Below the pieces are notes generated by a model. It saw only the letters and a program-made list of their open reading frames with translations. It did not search any database and had not been told where the DNA came from. DNA of 27,662 bases, taken from assembly GCA_001275005.1 (NCBI GenBank), contig JWZX01002132.1, positions 1-27,662 of the forward strand. Direction: 5' to 3'. Below, piece after piece: positions 8,901-16,691 of the stretch; within the stretch, counting starts at the first letter, position 1; every line of letters starts with the position of its first letter. This DNA comes from Chrysochromulina tobinii (taxonomy: Eukaryota; Haptophyta; Prymnesiales; Chrysochromulinaceae). Position numbers and translations under genes: made by a program.

Positions 8901-11900
8901 AGCCTGATGCGGGAGGCAATCAGCCTGATGCGGGAGGCAATCAACCTGATGCGGGAGGCAATCAGCCTGATGCGGGAGGCTGACAACTCCCCGCTCAGCC
9001 CCGCACCGTCCATGGAGCCACCCGACGATGGGAAGTTTGGCGCGCTCGCATCGAGAGCGTGGGCCGTCCTGGACTCCTCTGCGGTGTGGGTGGGATGGGC
9101 GGGTGCCGCCTCCGAGGGCGGCGGCGCTGTGGGCTCATTCGTGGCGAGAGGCTCCTGCCCAAAGGACGGAGAACGCAGCTTGCTGGCCGCAATCGCGTGC
9201 CACGCGCTCGTCATCCTGATTGCGCTCGTCATCCCGTCTGAAAGCTGGGCGATCGGCAAAAAGGCGCTGCTGCCCTTAGCGGCGCCAACGGCGCGCGAGC
9301 TGCATCCAGCTGCATGCAGCTCACGATCCACTGCCCGGGGCGCCTCGGGTAACGGCTCGCCTGCCTGCAGCCAGGCCGCCTGCCTGCCCACGAGCGTGGC
9401 GGCTGCGTCCATGATACGCTGACGCAGCGCCGGGTAGCTCGAGAGAGAGAGTGGAAGGAGGGCGGCGAGAAGGGGGAAGAGTCCACACGTTGGAGGAGAT
9501 CGGAGCTCGAGGAGGGCGAGGCACGCTGCGTGGCACACGAGGTCATCAGAGGTCATCAGAGGTCATCAGAGGTCATCAGAGGTCATCAGAGGTCATCAGA
9601 GGCCATCAGAGGTCGTCAGAGGTCATCAGAGGTCATCAGAGGCCATCAGAGGTCATCAGAGGCCATCAGAGGCCATCAGAGGCCATCACCTGCGTGGCAC
9701 ACGCCCATGAGCATGCGGTCCTGATGCGCCTCCGCTGCCGCGGCGGCTGCGGCGCTTCGGGCCGCTGCCACCACGCCGTTGGGCGGCGCAGCAGGCGAGG
9801 CGTCGTGGCGGGCGTCTTCCTCGGAGGCATGCGAAGCTGGCTTGGCTGCCAGCACGTCGGCCTGCAGGAGCTGCAGCAGCCCCTGCACGATGGCGTTGAG
9901 GAGCTTTGGTGGCGGCCGTGGCGGAAGCTGTACGAGCAGCGCGCACGCGTGCAGCGCAGGCAGCTGCAGCCGGCGCGCGGCTGCGAGCTGCTGCCGTTGG
10001 TCGTACGCGCCACGCAGGGAGGCCGTGAGGAAGCGCAAGAGCAGCTCGACCACCTCGTCGCGCGCGGTGAGCACGCACTCGGTGCTCGAGACAGCGCCCG
10101 ACGGCGGATCGAGCGCCTTGTCGAGCGCCTTGTCGCGGAGGCTGCCGATGAGCGCCTAGGACGTGAGCTCGAAGGCAATTAGGGTTAATGAGTGCCATCA
10201 AACGGCACTCAAGAGGCACTCAAGACGCAATCAAGAAGCGCTCAAGACGCAATCAAGACGCACTCAAGACGCAATCAAGAGGCACTCAAGACGCAATCAA
10301 GAGGCACTCAAGACGCAATCAAGAGGCACTCAAGAGCACCTTGGACGTGAGCTCGAAAGCGCGAGCCGCACAACCTCGAAGCGCCTCGGAGCGACTGCCC
10401 TTCGCCGCCGTGAGCATCGTGCTCACGAGCGCATTCGCACGCAGCTCGAGTGCCCGCGGCGGCGCGCGCGCGGCGGAGTGCCCAAGGCACAGGAGCCCTG
10501 TCGCAAGCTCGCTCTCGACCAGCTGCGGGGGCTTCTGCTCCTTGAGCATGGAGGACACCTGTGCGAGTAGAAAGTCGGCCATGTTGGCGGGCGGCGGAGC
10601 CGTGAGCTCACGCATGGCGCCACTCACAACATCGACGACCAGGTCGAAGTGGGTCGCGGACGCGCCGCCCATGCCGATCGCGCACCCTAGCCGTACGCCT
10701 CCGGCCTCGAAGTCGCCCATGTCTAGCTCCGCCGCCGCCGCGCCCGCCCGCCCCCGCCGCCCGCCCGCCCGCCCGCCCGCCCGAGCGTGCCGCCACCGAG
10801 CACGCCGGCGCCGCTCACGCCCCCCCCACACTCGTTGCATGCAGCGAGCATCGAGCGCAAACGAACCGGTAACGCTTCATCCAAGGGCGTGCGGGCGAGC
10901 AGGGGACCGAGCAGAGCCAATGCCGCGGCCTTGAGTGGGCGTGGGAAGGCTCCGCCTCCAGCGAGCATGACGAGAGTCTCGTGGCCGAGCTGCACCACCC
11001 ATGGGGCTGCCTCACGCGCCTCTCCAGCGCCCAATACGGCGCTACCGCCCATGACAGCGCGGTCGCCCACGACCCTGCCCATGCTGTCGGTGAGCGCGCC
11101 GTCATGGGCGGTAGCGTCGAGGGTGTCTCCAAGGAAGTGAAGGCAGAGCTTTGCCCACTCGTCCGCCAAGGGCCCGTATCGGCCACCCACGCCAGAGGCC
11201 GCGGTGCTGCTGCCTGTGCCCGACACGGCGCTGCTGCCTGTGCCCGCAGGCACGCCAGCCTCGAAGGAGCCACCACCGTGCGCCGTGTCGGGCGCACACA
11301 GGTGCGGCGCCGAGGTGTGAAGATAGCCGAGGAGTTTGGGGATGTGGTTTCCCCACAAGCGCACGAAGGCGGGGTGGAGCTGGGCGGCCAGGAGCAGCAT
11401 GACCTGCAGTGAGCGCTCGGCGAGCAGGGGCATCCACTCGAGCGTGCAAGCGTACCTAATGAGGGAGGCAATCATCCTGATGAGTGAGGCAATCATCCTG
11501 ATGAGTGAGGCAATCATCCTGATGAGTGAGGCAGGGGCATCCACTCGAGCGTGCAAGCGCACAGGAAGAGTCGCGCGAAGAGGGCTGCCGACTTGGGGCT
11601 GTCGTTCGCGCCCAGAGGCGCGGTCAGCCCAGCGAGGCTCGGGCGGCCGCCGTGGATGTAACCGTGGATGTAGCCGTGGGTGTGATCTGAGGTCTCATGC
11701 TGTGAAGAGGTCTCGTTCTGTGAGTCTGCCGCGAGCGAGGCGCCAATGCGCAGCAGCAGGTCGCACACGACGGGCGCCGCGTGCACGAACTCGTCACTCA
11801 TCAGCGCGCCGAGCAACATGGGCCAGAGCACTTGGCGCATCGGCGGCACCGTGCGTGCAAGGAGCTCGAGCGTCTTGGCCGCCACCGAGCGCGTCTCGAG

Positions 11901-13698
11901 CGCGCCGACGGTCTCACCTGTGGGGAAGAGGGACGCCGTGGTGAGCACTGGCATGCAAGGCCGCCACCGAGCGCGTCTCGAGCGCGCCGACGGTCTCACC
12001 CGAACGTCGGCGTCCCTCGAGCGCGTCCTCGGCTGGCACAGCCGCCTGCCTAATGAGGAAGAGAAGCAACGGAGTCCCGACCTCGGAGCGTAGGTAGCCT
12101 CGCGTCGCGAGCGCGCCGATGAGCTGCGTCATCGAGAGGCGCACACGGAACGAAGGCGCGCTCACGAGGCCCACCACGGCGCTCAGGATGGCATGGACGC
12201 GCGCCGTGTCGAGCGTGGCGCCGAGGCGCTGCACGAGATGGCGCACGATCTCGAGCGTGCCGCAGAGCACCGCGGGCTCCGGCTCGAGGCCGAGCTTACG
12301 CTCCTCCTGATGATTAGGGAGGTCATCAGGCGCACTCAGGCGCACTCAGTCGCACTCAGTCGCACTCAGGCGCAATCAGGCTCGAGGCCGAGCTAACGCT
12401 CCTCCTGATGATGAGGGCTCGGGCTTAGGGTTAGCGAGCTCGAGTTCGGGCTTCGGGTTAGCAGGCTCGAGGCCCAGCTTACGCTCCCCCTCATCAGAGA
12501 GAAGACCACCCGGCGCAATCAGGGAGCTCATCGGGCGCACTCAGAAGCGTTCCAGATCTGGAGCTCGCACCAAGTGCCCGATTAGGAAGGTGAGCGTCGG
12601 CTCGAGGCAGAGGGTGGCGAGGGCCTCGACGCAGCGCAGCTCCTCGTTATGGTTGCGCAGGCAGTCGGACGACGAACGATCGAGCGGCGCGCAGATCCCC
12701 TCATGCATCGCGTGCAGCGCCGGTAGCAGCAGTTGCTCCGTGTGGAGGCGGCGGCCAAGGTCGCATTTGGCGGCGTGTTCGAGCACGGCCCAGAGCGCCG
12801 CCGTGATCGGCAGACGGTCCCACTCGCGCTCTCGCTTGTGGGCCGCGAGCAGGGCGGGCATGAGCCGATGCAGCAGCCCGCTCAGTGTGGGCGGCGGCAG
12901 CAGCGCGACGAGCGACGCGAGCGCTTCGGTAGAAGCTTGCCGAACATTCTCGGAGCGCGAGGGCAACCAGTCACTCAGCAAGGGCTCGAGTACTGGCAGG
13001 AGCAGCTCGGCGGAGGTTACGGCGGCGGGTCCGTCCGCCTGCACGATGGCCTGCTCCGCCTGGTGCAACGAATACGCGAGTGCGGCGCGTACCTCTCCCT
13101 GGGCGCTGGAGGCGAGAGGCACTAGCTTGGGCAGCAGCTGCGCCTTGAGCCTAGGTGCGCACATGAGCGGACTGACGCTCGCGAGGTCGCCCAGGCTCCG
13201 AAGAATGCCCGCGGGCGGGAGCATATCGGCTGGGCAGCGCGCCTCGAGCGCGTGGAGCGCCACGGCGGGTGCGCTACGCCCAATCTCGGTGAGCAGCTCG
13301 CCAGCGGCCTCGGCAGACTCAGAGTCTGGCGCACGGAGCCGCTCCTCGATGGCCAACTCAATCAGTGAGCCGGCGAGCTCGGAAATTGCCCCGGGTACGT
13401 ACGCGTCGTGTGCTGCGCTCGCAGCCGCGCGCAGGATGCGCACGCGTTGCTGGTTCGAGAGCCACTGGCTGCGCAAGCAATTGAGCAGCTCCGGGAGCAC
13501 GGACTTCGGTGCCGAAGCGCCGAGGCGGGTCAGTGAAGATATCGCAGCGCGGGCAACCTGATCATCGGCGTCACATGCTGCCTTGACGAGTGCATTTATG
13601 AGGCCAAAGTCGTTGCTCGAAGACGTGCTTGTGACTCCCGCCGCTGCGACCTCTGACTGCGGCATTTTCACGTCGAGGGGCGGAGTCACGTCAGTCAA
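5914..13698 (-). CDS. MROH1: MROH1-type maestro HEAT-repeat protein, 12 exons
   Basis: Exons (minus strand): 13698-12571, 12306-12000, 11917-11563, 11455-10819, 10726-10340, 10155-9690, 9525-9007, 8777-8542, 8457-8305, 8176-6664, 6498-6449 and 6360-5914. They join in frame to 2065 aa (human MROH1 is about 1640). The protein is an all-helical HEAT-repeat solenoid. Similarity to MROH1 runs end to end: residues ~30-75 (LINALVKAACDADDQVARAA), the ICAPLDRSS..NHNEELRCVEAL segment at the end of exon 1, the PPMRQVLWPMLLGAL block in exon 3, HPAFVRLWGNHIPKLLGYL in exon 4, and the last HEAT repeat QLVCALADKDAEVRREAAR. The molecular role is poorly known; animal MROH1 has been linked to lysosome membranes. 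Expansions include a (VSSA)n run and Ala/His-rich repeats in exon 10. Start 13698 is the first ATG. Exon 4/5 junctions are the least certain. Nearly every intron is flanked by duplicated exon sequence. Confidence 0.88.
6361..6448 (-). repeat. MROH1 intron 11: 10-bp repeats, upstream exon end duplicated at its 3' end
   Basis: This is an 88-nt GTGAGG...GCGCAG intron at phase 0. GGAGCACGCGCAGG occurs at the end of exon 11 and again across the acceptor. Between them the sense strand holds 3-4 copies of CCTCGGATGG and then a T-run. Confidence 0.85.
6499..6663 (-). repeat. MROH1 intron 10: composite of 21-bp array plus shared 3' module
   Basis: This 165-nt phase-1 intron starts GTGCGACTCATCAGG. 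It holds about four 21-bp units (sense CTGATTGCCTCCCTCATCAG), then a second copy of the exon-10 end with GTGCGACTCAGACC, then the GCATGCAAATGCTCACCACGG...CCCCACAG module. It is read through without a stop because 165 is divisible by three, so retention would add 55 residues in frame. Confidence 0.82.
7399..7474 (-). repeat. 12-bp coding minisatellite in MROH1 exon 10
   Basis: About six perfect copies of GGCGCTCGAGAC (+ strand) encode a (VSSA)n run in the protein. They are followed towards the C-terminus by an imperfect AEAHAEAHAEVHA repeat. Frame is preserved because the unit is four codons. Confidence 0.92.
8177..8304 (-). repeat. MROH1 intron 9: 21-bp and ~10-bp repeats
   Basis: This is a 128-nt phase-0 intron, GTGCGTGC...CATCAG. 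Its start (GTGCGTGCTCGCTCATCGATGG, 22 nt with mismatches) imperfectly duplicates the exon 10 start GTGCGCTCCCTCATCGACGG. It has two 21-bp units near the acceptor and GGCCATCGGAGGCAACCAGA-like repeats further from it. Confidence 0.78.
8458..8541 (-). repeat. MROH1 intron 8: 33-bp exon duplication plus introner-like 3' module
   Basis: This is an 84-nt phase-0 intron. The first 33 nt (8541-8509) are identical to the first 33 nt of exon 9 (8457-8425), starting GTACGCGCCGAGATG. The remainder is CATGCAAGTGCTCATCACGG, a polypyrimidine tract and CCCCACAG, matching introns 2 and 10. Confidence 0.88.
8778..9006 (-). repeat. MROH1 intron 7: ten-copy 21-bp minisatellite
   Basis: This 229-nt phase-1 intron (GTGCGG...CATCAG) is mostly about ten copies of the 21-bp unit. 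On the sense strand the unit contains CTGAT, then TGCCTCCC, then (G/A/T)CATCAG. The intron start GTGCGGGGCTGAGC resembles the exon 8 start ATACGGGGCTGAGT. Confidence 0.88.
9526..9689 (-). repeat. MROH1 intron 6: 10-bp CTGATGACCT array, flanked by 13-bp exon duplication
   Basis: This is a 164-nt phase-1 intron. GTGTGCCACGCAG ends exon 6 and is repeated exactly at the intron 3' end. The interior is about 14 copies of sense CTGATGACCT or CTGATGGCCT. Confidence 0.88.
10156..10339 (-). repeat. MROH1 intron 5: ~20-bp repeats, flanked by 18-bp exon duplication
   Basis: This is a 184-nt phase-0 intron, GTGCTC...CCTAG. TTCGAGCTCACGTCC ends exon 5 (followed by AAG) and recurs at the intron end (followed by TAG). 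The interior is TCAAGACGCAATCAAGAGGC-type repeats on the + strand. Confidence 0.85.
10727..10818 (-). other. MROH1 intron 4, GC-rich with G-run array
   Basis: Predicted 92-nt phase-0 intron, GTGAGC...GGCGGAG, the least certain of the set; an acceptor 4 nt downstream (CTAG) is also possible but would break frame with this donor. On the sense strand about six GGGC units (10741-10783 region) form a potential G-quadruplex. No exon duplication is evident. Confidence 0.55.
11456..11562 (-). repeat. MROH1 intron 3: 21-bp repeats plus 32-bp exon duplication
   Basis: This is a 107-nt phase-2 intron. Its first 32 nt (GTGCGCTTGCACGCTCGAGT...) match the first 32 nt of exon 4 with a single mismatch. They are followed by about 3.5 copies of the 21-bp unit, ending CCTCATTAG. 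Confidence 0.9.
11918..11999 (-). repeat. MROH1 intron 2: perfect 41-bp exon duplication plus introner-like 3' module
   Basis: This is an 82-nt phase-1 intron. The first 41 nt (11999-11959) are identical to the first 41 nt of exon 3 (11917-11877), starting GTGAGACCGTCGGCG. The last 41 nt carry GCATGCCAGTGCTCACCACG and end TTCCCCACAG. Confidence 0.9.
12307..12570 (-). repeat. MROH1 intron 1: diverged exon-2-start duplications and short repeats
   Basis: This 264-nt phase-0 intron (GTGCGA...CATCAG) contains two diverged copies of the exon 2 start GAGGAGCGTAAGCTCGGCC, at about 12379-12412 and 12464-12497. One carries a TAG stop. There are also GCGCACTCAGTCGCACTCAG repeats at about 12331-12369. 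Confidence 0.8.
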
Positions 13699-13844
13699 GT
13701 TTGCCGTATATGGAAATATTTACCGTTTCATCCTGAAGGGATCGATTCCCTCTCCCAAAACTTGCCGCACTAGATTTTGAGGAATTCTCCTTCGACAAGT
13801 TTCGGGCTGAAACGGTCCTAGCGCTCCCTGCCGCTCAGCCACCC
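13699..13844. promoter_or_regulatory. Shared divergent upstream region of MROH1 and CENH3
   Basis: Only 146 bp separate the two start codons, so both promoters must lie here or within the 5' ends. It is noticeably AT-richer than the flanking exons (TATGGAAATATTTACCG near 13710). No specific factor site is recognised. Confidence 0.5.
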
Positions 13845-14664
13845 ATGCCTCGGCGGACCCATCGAGTGGGCGGGCAACCAGCCGGAGCCGCCGCAGCCGC
13901 CGGTGCGTTGCCACAAACCGTCCGACCGCACACCGTTTCTGCTGGCGAGCATTGGGGACGCGCCAAGCCCTGCCGGACTTGCAACAGAGCGCCTCTCTGA
14001 CTGTCTCTGATTGTGTGTGCGCGTTGCCTGCTGCCGTAGGTGCCTGCGCCGGAGCCGCAGCCGCAGGAGCGGGAGCGCAGCCAGCTAGGAAGAAGCCGCG
14101 CTTCAGGCAAGCACGCACTTCGCGCTCCCTCGCTCACGGATCGAGTTGATGCCGCTGTACGGCAGTGCTGACGCATGTGATCTTCATTGCTCCTATGGTC
14201 GGCAGGCCTGGCACCGTTGCGCTGCGCGAGATCCGCAAATACCAGCGCTCGACGGATCTGCTCATTCGCAAGCTGCCGTTCGCGCGGCTTGTGCGCGAGA
14301 TCACGCAGACATACAATTCGGCACCCGCCGAGGGCGAGAAGCGCTGGCAGGTGGAGGCGCTCATGGCGCTACAGGAGGCGGCTGAGGCATATCTCGTCCA
14401 CCTCATGGAGGATGCCAATCTGTGCGCGATCCATGCGAAGCGTGTGACTATCTTTGTAAAGTGCGTCCGAATCGCCACGCACACGCAGAGCGACCGACCG
14501 GCGTCCTGATTAGCGTCCTAATTGAGTGCAACTGCCTGTGGGCCTGCGCGATGCGCTCGCTCAGATCCCGTCTGACCAATGCCCCGTTCCACCGCTTGTG
14601 ATCGCGTCGCAGAGACATCCAACTCGCGCGCCGCATCCGCGGCTTCTCCGAATCGCTGCGCTGA
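13845..14664 (+). CDS. CENH3: Centromeric histone H3 variant (CENP-A/CenH3), four exons
   Basis: Exons 13845-13902, 14067-14106, 14206-14460 and 14613-14664 join in frame to 134 aa. The histone fold matches H3: [35 protein letters not shown], with alpha2 [31 protein letters not shown] and the C-terminal [11 protein letters not shown]. CenH3 hallmarks are a loop 1 about five residues longer than canonical H3 ([18 protein letters not shown]), a Trp at the CENP-A position (RWQ), the AEA.LVHL pattern, a divergent short Ala/Gly-rich tail without the ARTKQTARKS motif, and a non-canonical GFSESLR end. It replaces H3 in centromeric nucleosomes and seeds kinetochores. Exons 3 and 4 are firm, since both junctions restore the H3 alignment exactly. 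Exon 1 and the start are inferred from frame and splice signals. Confidence 0.85.
13903..14066 (+). other. CENH3 intron 1 with duplicated exon end
   Basis: This is a 164-nt phase-1 intron, GTGCGT...CCGCAG. GCCGGAGCCGC.CAGCCGC occurs at the end of exon 1 and again just before the acceptor, the same pattern as in MROH1 introns 5, 6 and 11. The start exon is predicted only. Confidence 0.6.
14107..14205 (+). other. CENH3 intron 2, GC-AG type
   Basis: This is a 99-nt phase-2 intron. The donor is AG|GCAAGC and the acceptor is GTCGGCAG. Joining gives [14 protein letters not shown], matching the H3 [15 protein letters not shown] block; no GT donor nearby does this. AG before GC is the usual context of GC-AG introns. 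Confidence 0.78.
14461..14612 (+). other. CENH3 intron 3
   Basis: This is a 152-nt phase-2 intron, GTGCGT...CGTCGCAG. Splicing yields [16 protein letters not shown], colinear with H3 [16 protein letters not shown] without a gap. Reading through instead would replace the conserved C-terminus with an unrelated tail. Confidence 0.88.
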
Positions 14665-15045
14665 GCGAGTGCGCTGAACTCAGGAGTCTCGCATATGCGG
14701 GGCCGGCACCCGGCAGAGGCTCTGCCTCTGGCCTTTCCTACTTAGAGAGAACTTAGGTGACATGGATACAATTGACTCAGCAAAAACTGATCTCGTTTGG
14801 AGAGGTAGCATGTTCATTTGCAATGCTTGATCACTCAGACACTCACTCACTCACTCACTCGCTCACTCACTCACTCACGTACATGCTTCTTGTGCGCGAT
14901 GTGTACGTACATGCTACCGGTGCCTCGTAATTCAAGATGTCGTGCCGAAAGTGGCGAGGCTCCGACACGTGTCCTCTTCGGCCCGCTGCGCGCCGGACGG
15001 CCCTCGACATCGCGAGGACGGCTCTGTCCTCTGTGACGGAGCGAT
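14665..15045. other. Intergenic region between CENH3 and the JmjC gene
   Basis: This interval holds the CENH3 3' end and the JmjC gene promoter region. It contains a CACT microsatellite at 14838-14878 and otherwise no recognisable feature or gene. Confidence 0.6.
14838..14878. repeat. (CACT)n microsatellite
   Basis: About ten CACT units, with one CGCT interruption, lie in the upstream region of the JmjC gene. Confidence 0.93.
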
Positions 15046-16345
15046 ATGCCGAGAGCGCCTCCCCGATATGCGGAAAGTGCCCCGAGCGTCATCGAGAGTG
15101 AGCCGATGAAACTCGAAGAAGCGCTCGAGATTGCCGGCTGGCCCAAGTCGCTGCTCGCTCCGGAGAAGCGCCCTGATGTAGTGACGGACTTGCGCGCCTT
15201 TGAGAAAGAGCTGCTGCTCCAGTCACACATAAATCGCATCGTGGTGCTACGTGACGGAGTACGACGGCTCGGCCATGGGAATGCGCTACCTTCGCAGATC
15301 ATCGACGCAGCCAAGCATGAGACCAGCGTACGGCGGTTCCTCACACGGCTCGGCGACGACAGCGCATTGAGCGAGCTGCGCGGACGCCTGTACTACACGC
15401 CGCCGTCAGATGGCGAGAGAGAGGAGAGTGAGATCACTCATGACCACACGGGCGAGCCGCTGGACACGCTCGCGGCTAAGCGCGCTGTCCTGAAGGATCG
15501 TGATCCAGAGGGTGGTGTGTACGTGGGTGAGCTGCGCCGAGCTTCCAAGTACCGCCATCCGCAGGACGGCCGCTTCACGAAGACGCTGCTGAGCTGTGGC
15601 GTGTGCGACTGGATAGGGCGCAAGCGTGCGCTTGCCATGCCATACTGGGACAGGTACGACGAGGGCGTCTTCGTGGGCGGCCGCTTTGGCGGCTCACCGA
15701 TGCATGTCGACCAGGTGCTATGGTCGAACGTGGGCAAGACCTTTGCCGGGTACAAGCTGCTTGTCATCTGGCCGTACGGCGCGGCCTCCCAGCCACTCTT
15801 CGACGAGCACAGCTACACCCTCTTCGTTCAGCCGCTCTCACCCTCGGAAGTGGCGACTCTCGAGCGCGCCGCGTGCGTTGCGCTCCTCGGACCAGGTGAT
15901 GACCCCTGATGACCCCTGATGACCCATGATGATCACTGATGGCCACTCGAATGGCATGCTCACCCCCGTGGCGCTGCTTGGCCCAGGCGACGTCGTAATC
16001 TTCTCGGGCGGCAACGCGCACATGGCGCTCTCTGTCTCTAACGCGCTCTCCATCACCGCCTACGAATCCTTTGTCAACCTGCACGAGGCCAACCTTCGCG
16101 CCTTCCTCGACTCCGGCACGCCGGCCCAGTATCGGCAATGCCGCACCCGGCAGCCTACGCTCGATGAGATCAAACTCGACGTGGCCGCGTCCCTCAACGA
16201 CCTCGCGGGTGCGCTTGAGGAGGACGATCTCGGGGACCCGGAGATTGAGGAGGCGGCACCTGCTGCGCTCGAGCTCCTTCGCACGGATGCTCTCATCGCT
16301 GAAAAGGTCCTCCCGCTACGCTCCAAACGGCGGCGCCCATCTTGA
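15046..16345 (+). CDS. JmjC-like Fe(II)/2-oxoglutarate oxygenase, two exons
   Basis: Exons 15046-15895 and 15987-16345 join in frame (phase 1) to 402 aa. Start 15046 is the first ATG after an in-frame TGA at 15034. The cupin-like core has the iron-binding H-x-D as MHVDQ (H220, D222) in GGSPMHVDQVLWSNVGKTF. The distal His is H295 in GDVVIFSGGNAHMALSV, next to a strand resembling the JmjC GDVIFIPSGWWH block, split by the intron. A basic strand (YKLLVIWPYG) sits between them. An N-terminal helical region (1-190) and an acidic C-terminal helix (about 330-400) ending in RSKRRRPS (possible nuclear localisation) flank the core. It may hydroxylate or demethylate a protein or histone, but the substrate is unknown. 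It follows CENH3 by 381 bp on the same strand; no functional link is implied. Confidence 0.75.
15896..15986 (+). repeat. JmjC gene intron with 10-bp CTGATGACCC repeats
   Basis: This is a 91-nt phase-1 intron, GTGATGACC...GGCCCAG. The sense strand holds three to four copies of CTGATGACCC, the same unit as MROH1 intron 6. The upstream exon end (GTTGCGCTCCTCGGACCAG) recurs in diverged form at the intron end (GTGGCGCTGCTTGGCCCAG), so VALLGPGD is encoded on both sides. Confidence 0.9.
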
Positions 16346-16691
16346 CGCGTCGAACACTGGTGGGCGGGGGTGTCCGTCTCCCGTCCCGGCGGTCACGTGC
16401 TTATTCTTAGCTGTCTGCCGCCGATCGGGCGGCATAATGAGATATTTGGGTGGAATGCGACCCGGCGTCAGCCCACCTGTGGACACGCGGGAGCGCGCCC
16501 CGCGCCTAGTTATCGAGTCGATAGTAAAAGCAGGGCGTTCACGTTCTTTGTTCTTTAATGTAGAGGTTTCCTAGCCTCTGAGGCGTACAAAATGTTACGC
16601 GGGCGCATGCTCCACACTCCACAGTTACGGTATTTCGCAGCGTCCCACAGGAAAGGCAGACCCGACAAGATGCACGTATTGTGCACCACGC
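16346..16691. other. Intergenic region between convergent JmjC gene and NDUFA2
   Basis: These are 3' flanks of two convergent genes. A short perfect stem, GCCGCC-GATC-GGGCGGC, lies near 16420-16436. I see no coding region. Confidence 0.55.

Noticed and set aside
8778-9006. Regular 21-bp repeats that could be mistaken for a CRISPR array
   Set aside because: Units are contiguous with no unique spacers, lie inside a predicted intron, and the genome is eukaryotic.
8750-9006. Translation of the 21-bp array as a protein repeat (LIASRIR units)
   Set aside because: Reading through intron 7 runs to a stop, and the array in intron 3 cannot be joined to exon 3 in frame. Splicing restores the MROH1 alignment in each case.
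10179-10190. Telomere-like TTAGGGTTA words (also near 2462 and 12425)
   Set aside because: Single or partial units only, with no tandem array, so they do not indicate an interstitial telomere.
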